From an uncultured Corynebacterium sp. (GTDB lineage Bacteria > Actinomycetota > Actinomycetes > Mycobacteriales > Mycobacteriaceae), in assembly GCF_946222985.1 (NCBI RefSeq), contig NZ_CAMIFY010000025.1, forward strand, positions 1 through 37,363: a stretch of 37,363 bases of DNA. The letters run 5' to 3'. Shown piece after piece: positions 1-6,989 of the stretch; position 1 is the stretch's first letter; each line of letters starts with the position of its first letter. The notes beneath the pieces were generated by a model. The model was not told where the DNA came from, searched no databases, and saw only the letters and a list, made by a program, of their open reading frames with translations. The translations under genes were made by a program, and so were the position numbers.

Positions 1-786
1 GGCAACTTCATCTTCCGCACCCGCGAGTTCGAGCAGATGGAGATCGAGTACTTCACCGCCCCGGACGACGCCCCGGCGAAGTTCGACGAGTGGGTCGAGG
101 CCTGCTGGGCGTGGTTCCTGGATCTGGGCATCGACCCGGAGAACATGCGCCAGTTCGACGTGCCCGAGGGCGAGCGCGCCCACTACTCGGCCCGCACCAT
201 CGACTTCGAGTACCGCTTCCACTTCCAGGGCAACGAGTGGGGCGAGCTGATGGGCGTGGCCAACCGCACCGACTACGACCTGGGCTGCCACATCGAGCAC
301 GCCGGCGAGGACCTGCGCTACCACGATCAGGTCACCGGCGAGAAGTACGTGCCCTACGTCATCGAGCCCTCGTTCGGCCTGACCCGCGCGATGATGGCGT
401 TCCTGTGCGACGCCTACACCGAGGAGGAGGTGCCGACCGCCAAGGGCGACACCGACACCCGCGTGGTGCTCAAGCTCGACCCGCGCCTGTCGCCGGTCAA
501 GATCGCCGTCCTGCCGCTGAGCAAGAAGGAGACGCTGACGCCGACCGCCGAGGCCGTGTCCGACAAGCTGCGCCAGCACTGGACGGTCGACTACGACACC
601 TCCGGCGCCATCGGCCGCCGTTACCGTCGCCAGGACGAGATCGGCACGCCGTACTGCGTCACCGTCGACTTCGACACCCTCGACGACGAGGCCGTCACCG
701 TGCGCGACCGCGACACCATGGAGCAGGAGCGCGTCAAGATCGACGACCTCGAGGCCTACTTCGCCCAGCGTCTGCTGGGCTGCTAG
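1..786 (+). CDS. glyS: Glycyl-tRNA synthetase, C-terminal part (5' truncated by window)
   Basis: Class II aminoacyl-tRNA synthetase that charges tRNA-Gly in the cytoplasm. The frame is open from base 1, so the N-terminal part lies outside the window; about 261 residues of a family near 460 are present. The first visible residues carry class II motif 2 (FRTREFEQMEIEYF). Motif 3 follows around residue 125 (GLTRAMMAFL). The last roughly 100 residues are the anticodon-binding domain, beginning near LDPRLSPVKIAVLPL. The layout is the single-chain dimeric GlyRS type rather than the GlyQ/GlyS heterotetramer. The TAG stop is followed by 75 nt before the next gene, which has its own ribosome binding site. 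Identification is secure. Confidence 0.96.
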   Translation, partial: GNFIFRTREFEQMEIEYFTAPDDAPAKFDEWVEACWAWFLDLGIDPENMRQFDVPEGERAHYSARTIDFEYRFHFQGNEWGELMGVANRTDYDLGCHIEHAGEDLRYHDQVTGEKYVPYVIEPSFGLTRAMMAFLCDAYTEEEVPTAKGDTDTRVVLKLDPRLSPVKIAVLPLSKKETLTPTAEAVSDKLRQHWTVDYDTSGAIGRRYRRQDEIGTPYCVTVDFDTLDDEAVTVRDRDTMEQERVKIDDLEAYFAQRLLGC

Positions 787-861
787 ACCGGTTATCGTCA
801 GAGTCATCGCGCTCCGCGGGCCGGCGACGGTCGGCCGGGGCGTTCGGAAGGAGCACACCGC

Positions 862-1632
862 ATGAGCGACCAGATCGATCGTCCCGGCTCGCAGCCGGAT
901 CCGAATCTCGGCGATGACCGGGTGGCCGAAGGACGGGCCGCCGATGAGCGGTTGACCGGCGACAACGCCGCCGCCGACCGGACCACCGACGACGCCGGCG
1001 CGGCCCGGCCCGTCGCCCGTCCCGCCGCACCGCGCGAGATCGACGAGAGCCACAGCATCACGGCCGAGGACGGTTCCATCGTCCGCTGGGAGAGCTGGCG
1101 TCTCGGCGACGAGGTCAAGGACGGCGACGAGGTGCGCATCCCGGTCACGGCCGAGGGCGCCGAAGTCGCCGAGTACGTGCGCGTCGGTCCGGAGGAGGCC
1201 ATCGCCACCGCCGAGGGGGCGTGGGATCTCGACGTCGTCGGCGACGGCAATCTGGTGGCGACGCTGCCCGACGGCCGCGTGTTCACGGCGTCGGGCAAGG
1301 ACCGCCCGAAGCTGGCCCGCGCCAAGTCCATCGACGTCGATCTCGGCGCCGACCGGCATTTGGCCGTGATCTGCGAGGGCGCCCAGAACTACGTCATCGA
1401 GGACGCCCACGGCGTCAAGCTCGGTCAGTTCACCGGCGCCAACCGCGGTGTCCGCGCCGCTGAGATCCAGTACGACACCGACGAGGGCCGGGCGCTGCCC
1501 GACGAGGAGAAGATCTTCCTCACCTGGGTCGCCCGCCGCGTGCTGGAGTTCCGGATGGTCAGCTCGACGTGGATCCTGACGATCTGCCTGCTGCTGCTCA
1601 TCGCCTATCTCGTGTGGGTCTGGGTGTCCTAG
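862..1632 (+). CDS. Conserved hypothetical protein with C-terminal membrane anchor
   Basis: A 256-residue protein of unknown function. Residues 1-55 are polar and probably disordered (Asp/Ala/Arg-rich). Residues 60-215 look like a beta-rich globular domain with repeated strand-turn patterns such as RVFTASGKDRP and NYVIEDAHGVKLGQFTG, loosely reminiscent of tubby or LURP-one-like folds; that is an impression, not an assignment. The last 25 residues form one hydrophobic helix (ILTICLLLLIAYLVWVWV), so this is probably a tail-anchored membrane protein with its bulk in the cytoplasm. The ATG is preceded by AAGGAG at 848-853. The next gene starts 3 nt after the stop, implying one transcript. I know no function for it. 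Confidence 0.8.
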   Translation: MSDQIDRPGSQPDPNLGDDRVAEGRAADERLTGDNAAADRTTDDAGAARPVARPAAPREIDESHSITAEDGSIVRWESWRLGDEVKDGDEVRIPVTAEGAEVAEYVRVGPEEAIATAEGAWDLDVVGDGNLVATLPDGRVFTASGKDRPKLARAKSIDVDLGADRHLAVICEGAQNYVIEDAHGVKLGQFTGANRGVRAAEIQYDTDEGRALPDEEKIFLTWVARRVLEFRMVSSTWILTICLLLLIAYLVWVWVS

Positions 1633-1635
1633 GCC

Positions 1636-2118
1636 ATGGTCGACGGCGGACGCTCGAGTGACGTGCCCGGGGACGACTCCGGGATCATCCGGGGCGATGC
1701 GCCGGGGCCGTGGCGCGTCGAAGGCGGTTCCCGGGGCAGGGTGCTTTACGACGGCACCGGTGCCGCGCTGGCACGTGACTGGCGCGTGACGGCCAACGGA
1801 ATCACCGGCCGCTCGTTCACCGTCTCCTCGCCGGAGCAATGGTGGCGGGTGCGCTCCGTCGGCCTGACCGTGTCGCATCTGATCGTGTCGGGCCCGGGCG
1901 GGGAGCTGAGCCTCAACCGCGATGACGGCCGACGAGGCCGCGACATCGTCGACGTGGGGGAGCGGCGCCTGATCGCCCGGTCGAAGAGCACCAGCGACGA
2001 CATCGTCGTCGAGGTCGTCGGGGGTTCACCCGACGCCGCAGGCGTCGACGCCGACCTGTTGGCCGCCGCCGCGCTGGCCTGCGCGCACGTCGACGGGCCC
2101 GGCAAGCTGATGATCTGA
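1636..2118 (+). CDS. Hypothetical protein coupled to the upstream gene
   Basis: A 160-residue soluble protein of unknown function. Its ATG lies 3 nt after the preceding TAG with no good Shine-Dalgarno sequence, so translation is probably coupled. The residue pattern (RVLYDGTGAALARDW, SLNRDDGRRGRDIVDVG) suggests a beta-strand-rich domain similar in style to that of its upstream neighbour, so the two may be related domains acting together; this is inference. There is no signal peptide or membrane segment. It ends 8 nt before the convergent stop of the TPM-domain gene. Confidence 0.7.
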   Translation: MVDGGRSSDVPGDDSGIIRGDAPGPWRVEGGSRGRVLYDGTGAALARDWRVTANGITGRSFTVSSPEQWWRVRSVGLTVSHLIVSGPGGELSLNRDDGRRGRDIVDVGERRLIARSKSTSDDIVVEVVGGSPDAAGVDADLLAAAALACAHVDGPGKLMI

Positions 2119-2126
2119 GGCGGGGC

Positions 2127-4211
2127 CTAGAAGCTCGCGGATCCTCCCGATCCGCCGCCGAAGCCGCCGCCTCCGAAACCGCCCCCGCCGAATCCTCCGC
2201 CGAAGCCGCCTCCACCGTTCATCATGCTGCCGAGGACTAGACCGGCGACCATGGCGCCGGAGTTGCCGCCGCCGCGGTAGTTCATGCGCTGGCGGTGGCG
2301 GTTGATGTCGTCGCGCGCGGCACGTGCGGCCTCGCGTCCGAGCTGGGCGGCGGTGCGCGCCTCCTGGATGCCGCGGCGCGGGTGGCGCGCGGGTTCCTGA
2401 CGCGGATCCCCGGCGATGTCCTCGGCGATGGCCAGGTGCCGTTCGGCCTCCGCCAAGCGGGTGCGTGCGGTGGAGCCGACGATGCTGCGGCGGGTGCCGA
2501 TCATGTCGCGCGCGCCGGTGATCTGGGCGCGGGCGTCCGCCAACGCGTTGTGCAGGGTCTGCATCTTGCGGGTGAAGGCGTTGGCGGCGTCGCGGGCCTC
2601 CTCGAGTTCGTCGTCGAGATCGGCGTCGGCGTCGGTCAGCGCGGTCCAGGCGCCCAGGGGATCGTTCGCGCCACTGGTCTCGGCGACGCCAAGGGCGGTG
2701 CGGCCGCCGTCGACCGCCGCCGCGAGGGCGTCGCGGTCGATTCGGGCGGCGTCGGGGGCGGCCAACAGGTTGGTCGCCTCGTCGATTTCGCCGCGGACCT
2801 CGGCGACGAGCGCCTCCAGTCCCGCGACGGCCTGCGCGATGTTGTCGTCGGCGTGCTCGATGCCCTCGACGAGCTTCTCCGCTTGATCCAGCGCCAGGTC
2901 GGTCGCGCGCAGCGCGTCGATGAGCCCGGCCTGTTCGCCGGCGGGCTTGGACAGCAGCGCCCGGGCCTCGTCGGCGGAGCGCTCGGCCATGCTGACGTGT
3001 TCGTTGGCCATGTCGACGTTGTCTTCGATCGACGAGAGCATGTCGGCGTCGTATCGCGCGCGCAGGGAATCGAGCACCGTGGTCGCCTGCGGGATGCGGG
3101 TGCGCAGGTCGATCGCCCGCTGGGTGAGGTGCTCGAGGGTGTCGGAGGCGTTGATCAGCTGTCGGCGCATCTCGCCGTAATGCCCGACCTGTTCGTCGAG
3201 CCGATCGTCCGCGGTGCCGCAGGTGGAGATGATCTCCAGCAGCATCCCGCGGCGCTCCTGCTCGGGCAGGGACGGCCCGTCGTCGATGCGCTGGCGCAGC
3301 TCGAAGGCGCGGTTGAGCGTGCGCTGCGAATGATCCAGGGCCTTGGCCAGGTCGCGCACGCGGGCGTCGCCGAACTCCGCCCGGGCCAGGTCCAGTTCGG
3401 TGGCCGCCAGACGGATCGACTCGTCGGTGGAGACCAGTTCCTCGCGGGCGAGCTCGTCGAGGGCGTCGGTGGACAGGCGGTCGTGCGAGTCGAGGTCGTC
3501 CGGGCGCAGCGTGCGCGCGTCCTCCACCTCGGAGGCGGTGCGCTTCTTGCGATTGCGGCGCGACCACGCCCAGGCGCCGCCACCGACGGCGGCCGCGCCC
3601 GCGGCACCGACGCCGAGCACGCCCAGGCCCTCGGCGGCCGTCGGCGCGGTGGCCTCGTCGATGGCCGCGACGGCGGCGCCGGCCCAATCGTCGCCGCCCA
3701 AGACGCTCGCCGCGGCGTTCGCGATGTCCTGGCCCGACGCATGGGCGTCGTCGCCGGCCCAACCGCCGACCGTGCGGTCGCCGACGGCGACGGCGAGCAC
3801 CGCCAGGTTCGGCGTGGCACCGAGCTGGCTCCACGTCCGCTGGGCCCATTCCTGCGGGGGCACCCCGTCGAAGGAGTCGACGTAGACGAAGCGGACCACG
3901 GTGTTCTGCTCCTGCTGGAGCTGGGCGGCGCGCTCGTTGATCGACGCCTCCTGGCCGGAGGTGAGGACGTCGACGGGGTCGTGGATGCGGCCCTGGAAGG
4001 CCTGCGGGGCCTCCGCGGAGGCCGCGGGCAGCGACGACGGCGACAGCACGGCACCGGCGATCGGCCCGGACAGCGCCACCAGGGTGCCGACGCCGACTGC
4101 TGCGGCGACCCGGGGCAGGGGGCCCATTCCGGCTCGGCGCACGGGTTCCGTCGCCGAAGGAGGAGTCGGGATTCGCTGGGCCGGGTGCGCGCTGCTGTCA
4201 TGCTCGGTCAT
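2127..4211 (-). CDS. TPM-domain membrane protein with helical region and Gly-rich tail
   Basis: A 694-residue envelope protein. A hydrophobic segment at about residues 35-56 acts as signal or anchor. A TPM domain follows at about 76-190 (starting near IHDPVDVLTSGQEASINERA, with VRFVYVDSF and LAVLAVAVGDR). A second membrane helix lies at about 196-218 and ends in a basic stop (RRNRKKR). Residues 240-640 are long charged helices likely to form coiled coils, and the last 40 residues are glycine and phenylalanine repeats (GGGFGGGGFGGG). Actinobacterial proteins of this architecture are annotated only as TPM-domain or secreted proteins; a phosphatase role in the family is not certain. The gene appears leaderless: TATCCT at 4219-4224 (minus) ends 7 nt before the ATG. 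It is divergent from dgt. Confidence 0.85.
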   Translation of the reverse strand: MTEHDSSAHPAQRIPTPPSATEPVRRAGMGPLPRVAAAVGVGTLVALSGPIAGAVLSPSSLPAASAEAPQAFQGRIHDPVDVLTSGQEASINERAAQLQQEQNTVVRFVYVDSFDGVPPQEWAQRTWSQLGATPNLAVLAVAVGDRTVGGWAGDDAHASGQDIANAAASVLGGDDWAGAAVAAIDEATAPTAAEGLGVLGVGAAGAAAVGGGAWAWSRRNRKKRTASEVEDARTLRPDDLDSHDRLSTDALDELAREELVSTDESIRLAATELDLARAEFGDARVRDLAKALDHSQRTLNRAFELRQRIDDGPSLPEQERRGMLLEIISTCGTADDRLDEQVGHYGEMRRQLINASDTLEHLTQRAIDLRTRIPQATTVLDSLRARYDADMLSSIEDNVDMANEHVSMAERSADEARALLSKPAGEQAGLIDALRATDLALDQAEKLVEGIEHADDNIAQAVAGLEALVAEVRGEIDEATNLLAAPDAARIDRDALAAAVDGGRTALGVAETSGANDPLGAWTALTDADADLDDELEEARDAANAFTRKMQTLHNALADARAQITGARDMIGTRRSIVGSTARTRLAEAERHLAIAEDIAGDPRQEPARHPRRGIQEARTAAQLGREAARAARDDINRHRQRMNYRGGGNSGAMVAGLVLGSMMNGGGGFGGGFGGGGFGGGGFGGGSGGSASF

Positions 4212-4341
4212 GTTCCCGAGGATACGTGTGCGACCACGGCGGCGAGTGCGGTTGCCGCGGCGGCGACGGATGCGGCGAGCGGTGCCCGCGCGACCAGCGC
4301 GCCTACCTGCGCGGCACCGCCGGCGGCGGCATGATGGGCTC

Positions 4342-5688
4342 GTGGCCGCACGTTTCCGTTATTCAGCATCCGATCTCGAACGCATTCTCGTCGAGGACCG
4401 CAAGCAATCGCTGCTGCCCGGAGCCGAGATGGTCGAAGCTCACCGCAAGTCCTTCTCTCGCGACCGGGCCCGCGTGCTGCACTCGGCGGCGCTGCGCCGC
4501 CTGGCCGACAAGACCCAGGTCGTCGGCCCCCACGAGGGCGACACCCCGCGCACGCGGCTGACCCATTCGCTCGAGGTCGCGCAGATCGCCCGCGGCATCG
4601 CCGCCGACCTCGGCGCCGACGAGGACCTCGCCGAGTTGGCGGGGCTGACCCACGACATCGGCCACCCGCCCTACGGGCACAACGGCGAACGCGCCCTCGA
4701 CGAGATCGCCGCCGAATGCGGCGGTTTCGAGGGCAACGCGCAGACGCTGCGGATCCTCGCCCGCCTGGAGCCCAAGACCCTCGACGGCACGGGGAACCCG
4801 TGCGGCCTGAACCTGACCCGCGCCGCGCTCGACGCGGCGTGCAAGTACCCGTGGACGCCCTACGCCGCCGACGGCACCCGACGGGAGAAGTACGGCGCCT
4901 ACCAGGAGGACGCCCCGATCCTGCAGTGGATCCGCGCCGGCGCCCCGCACGGCCGCCAGTGCCTCGAGGCGCAGATCATGGACTGGTCCGACGACGTGGC
5001 GTATTCGGTCCACGACGTCGAAGACGGCATCGTCTCCGGCCGCATCGACCTCGGCGTCCTGTGGGACACCGTCGAACTCGCCGCCCTCGCCGACAAGGGC
5101 GCCCGGGCCTTCGGCGGTGATCCCGCCGAACTCGTCGAGGCCGCCGGGCGACTGGCCGGCCTGCCGGTCGTCTCCCGCGCCGCGTCCTACGACGGCTCGC
5201 TGCAGGACATGGTCGCGCTCAAGCGCATGACCTCCGAGCTGGTGGGGCGATTCGTCACCGCGTCGGTCGCGGGCACGCGCCAGGCCGCACGTGCGGCGCA
5301 GGCGTCGTCAAGCGATGGCGACGGGATCTTCGGATCGAAGCAACCCATCGACCGACCCCTGGGCCGCTACGACGCGGATCTTGCGGTGCCGGCGTCGATC
5401 CTGGCGGAGGTCACCATCCTGAAGTCCATCGCCGTGCTCTACGTGATGGACCTGCCCCGCCACATCCGCCGCCAGGACCGCGAACGCGACCGTCTCTTCC
5501 GCGTCGCCGAATACCTCAAGGAGGGCGCGCCCGGGGCGCTCGACCCGGTCTACCGTTGGATGTACGAGCAGGCCGGGAGCGACGCCGCGCGGCTGCGCGT
5601 CATCGTCGATCAGATCGCGTCGATGACGGAATCGCGGGTCGAACAGCTCGACCGGGGCATCGCCGGGGTCACGGCGGCCTGGGGCTAG
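4342..5688 (+). CDS. dgt: Deoxyguanosinetriphosphate triphosphohydrolase-like protein (Dgt)
   Basis: HD-superfamily dNTP triphosphohydrolase, about 448 residues, which removes triphosphate from dGTP-type nucleotides and helps balance the dNTP pool. The metal-binding HD site is visible: His in THSLEVAQ near residue 75 and HD in THDIGHPPYGHNGE near 103. The conserved family block ARVLHSAALRRLADKTQV precedes it. I chose the GTG at 4342 because it fits the family's short N-terminus and a CATGAT box ends 6 nt before it, consistent with a leaderless transcript. An in-frame ATG at 4270 would add a low-complexity Arg/Pro-rich extension that is not conserved. The start is therefore moderately certain, the family very certain. 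A dgt gene near dnaG and glyS is the arrangement I recall from other corynebacteria. Confidence 0.92.
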   Translation: MAARFRYSASDLERILVEDRKQSLLPGAEMVEAHRKSFSRDRARVLHSAALRRLADKTQVVGPHEGDTPRTRLTHSLEVAQIARGIAADLGADEDLAELAGLTHDIGHPPYGHNGERALDEIAAECGGFEGNAQTLRILARLEPKTLDGTGNPCGLNLTRAALDAACKYPWTPYAADGTRREKYGAYQEDAPILQWIRAGAPHGRQCLEAQIMDWSDDVAYSVHDVEDGIVSGRIDLGVLWDTVELAALADKGARAFGGDPAELVEAAGRLAGLPVVSRAASYDGSLQDMVALKRMTSELVGRFVTASVAGTRQAARAAQASSSDGDGIFGSKQPIDRPLGRYDADLAVPASILAEVTILKSIAVLYVMDLPRHIRRQDRERDRLFRVAEYLKEGAPGALDPVYRWMYEQAGSDAARLRVIVDQIASMTESRVEQLDRGIAGVTAAWG

Positions 5689-5714
5689 AGGCCAGAGGCC
5701 AGAGGTCAGAGGCC
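5687..5714. repeat. Four 7-bp tandem units in the dgt/VKOR convergent gap
   Basis: AGAGGCC occurs at 5687-5693 and 5694-5700, AGAGGTC at 5701-5707 and AGAGGCC again at 5708-5714. The array begins inside the dgt stop codon. It is a simple microsatellite-like expansion between convergent genes; no function is evident. Confidence 0.8.
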
Positions 5715-5740
5715 GGGGCGGAACGCGCCCGGGGGAAGGG

Positions 5741-6358
5741 CTAGAAGAAGAAGCGGAACTCGATGACGATCAACGCGGCGATGAGGAACAGCACCGCGAG
5801 GAGGATCGGGAAGCGCAGCATGTTCAGCGTCGCGTGGGTGCGCGCCAGGCCCGAATCCGGGTCGCGCTCGGCGGCGTCGCCGAGGAAGCGCAGGAAGGCG
5901 AACCAGAACATCGTGATCGTCACGACCCACACCACCATGCAGTAGATGCACAGCGCGCCGATGACGTACACGGCGTGGTAGGCCAGCCACAGGCAGAAGA
6001 TCGTCGCCAGGCCCAGGCCGATGACGAAGGCGGTGCGGAACCACCGGGGCAGGGCCGCGCCGGTGAGCATGATGACGCCGATGGCCATCACCACCGCGAA
6101 TCCCGCGATGCCCAGCAACGGGTTGGGGATGCCGAAAGCCGCGGCCTGGGCGCTGATCATCACCGAACCGCAGGAGAACGACTCGCCGAAGCTGCAGGTC
6201 GGCACGTAGGAGGCGTCCTCGGCCAACTCGAACTTCTCCACCGTCAACGTCATCGACGCGACGAGGCCGATGAACGAAGCGATGACGTAGAGCCAGGCCA
6301 GCGGCTTCGGCGTGGTCAGACTCGGGTGGGCCTCGGCGGGGCGGGTGGTGGCGGTCAT
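5741..6358 (-). CDS. Vitamin K epoxide reductase (VKOR) family membrane protein
   Basis: An integral membrane thiol oxidoreductase of 205 residues that in actinobacteria passes electrons from a DsbA-like oxidase to menaquinone and so drives disulfide formation outside the membrane. Four to five hydrophobic helices are visible, starting with LAWLYVIASFIGLVASMTL. The loop cysteine pair lies in CSFGESFSC (about residues 54-62) and the catalytic CxxC is CIYC in helix 4 (about residues 136-139). No DsbA-like domain is fused. It lies 10 nt downstream of a secreted RNase gene on the same strand and has no obvious ribosome binding site, so cotranscription is likely. The RNase carries a probable disulfide, which makes the pairing meaningful, though that link is inference. 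Confidence 0.93.
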   Translation of the reverse strand: MTATTRPAEAHPSLTTPKPLAWLYVIASFIGLVASMTLTVEKFELAEDASYVPTCSFGESFSCGSVMISAQAAAFGIPNPLLGIAGFAVVMAIGVIMLTGAALPRWFRTAFVIGLGLATIFCLWLAYHAVYVIGALCIYCMVVWVVTITMFWFAFLRFLGDAAERDPDSGLARTHATLNMLRFPILLAVLFLIAALIVIEFRFFF

Positions 6359-6368
6359 GGTGGCGACT

Positions 6369-6857
6369 TTAGTCCTCGGCGTCGGGGATCTCGCAGAACG
6401 ACTCGTAGTGGTCGTCGGTGTAGAACCACACGTCCGGGTCGACGTCGGTGCCGCCGCCGACGACGATGCGGCGGGCGCCGCGGTGATTCAGACCCGGGGT
6501 GTCGACGGTGTACTCGCGGTAGAAGTCGCCGCTCTCGCGAGGCAGCAGGCCCTCGTAGTTGCCGAAGTGCTTGCCGTCATGGGCCGAGTACACGTGGTCC
6601 TGGTCGGTGAGGATGCGGTCGACGACGTCGTCGGCCTGCGGCGGCAGCGTGTCGATGGAGCACACCTCGCCCGAGGCGGAGGAGCCGGTGGCGGGGGCGG
6701 CGGTGGTGGCCGTGGTCGTCTCGGTGCCGCCACTCGAGGCGGCCTCGCCGTCGTTTCCGCCGTCGCCGGTGAGGTCGATGCCCATCCACGCCCCGGCCAG
6801 CGCCAGCACCAGCGCACCGCCCGCGGCGACGATGCCCTTGCCCTTCTTGCCGTCCAT
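6369..6857 (-). CDS. Secreted guanyl-specific ribonuclease (RNase Sa/barnase family)
   Basis: A 162-residue extracytoplasmic RNase. Residues 5-26 form a signal sequence or anchor, followed by a Gly/Ser/Thr linker to about residue 63. The catalytic domain matches the Streptomyces RNase Sa pattern: VCSIDTLPPQADDVVDRIL, then FGNYEG, then YREYTV carrying the catalytic Glu, HRGARRI carrying the catalytic Arg residues, and DDHYESF carrying the catalytic His. Cys in VCSID and Cys in SFCEI correspond to the conserved disulfide of RNase Sa. The enzyme would cleave single-stranded RNA after guanosine. I see no barstar-like inhibitor gene in the window. The gene is divergent from dnaG and 10 nt upstream of the VKOR gene. 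AAGGG lies about 14 nt before the ATG. Confidence 0.9.
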   Translation of the reverse strand: MDGKKGKGIVAAGGALVLALAGAWMGIDLTGDGGNDGEAASSGGTETTTATTAAPATGSSASGEVCSIDTLPPQADDVVDRILTDQDHVYSAHDGKHFGNYEGLLPRESGDFYREYTVDTPGLNHRGARRIVVGGGTDVDPDVWFYTDDHYESFCEIPDAED

Positions 6858-6977
6858 TCCCGCCCGTCACCCTTTTCGTCCGACTTCGATGTCGTGGACA
6901 GTTTCCCATGTGACGCAGCGTCGCAAAGCATTCGGTGCCCCAACCGACCGCCGACCTGCGGCCCGACGGGGCGCGGC

Positions 6978-6983
6978 TACAGT
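6978..6983 (+). promoter_or_regulatory. -10 element of leaderless dnaG
   Basis: TACAGT ends 6 nt before the dnaG ATG at 6990, so transcription should begin at or next to the start codon. No Shine-Dalgarno sequence is present. No strong -35 is visible. Confidence 0.6.
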
Positions 6984-6989
6984 GGTGCC

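Noticed and set aside
2295..4334. Long plus-strand open frame opposite the TPM-domain gene
   Set aside because: It is a high-GC shadow of the minus-strand gene; the translation is low-complexity Gly/Val/Arg without domains, while the minus strand has a clear TPM domain and promoter.
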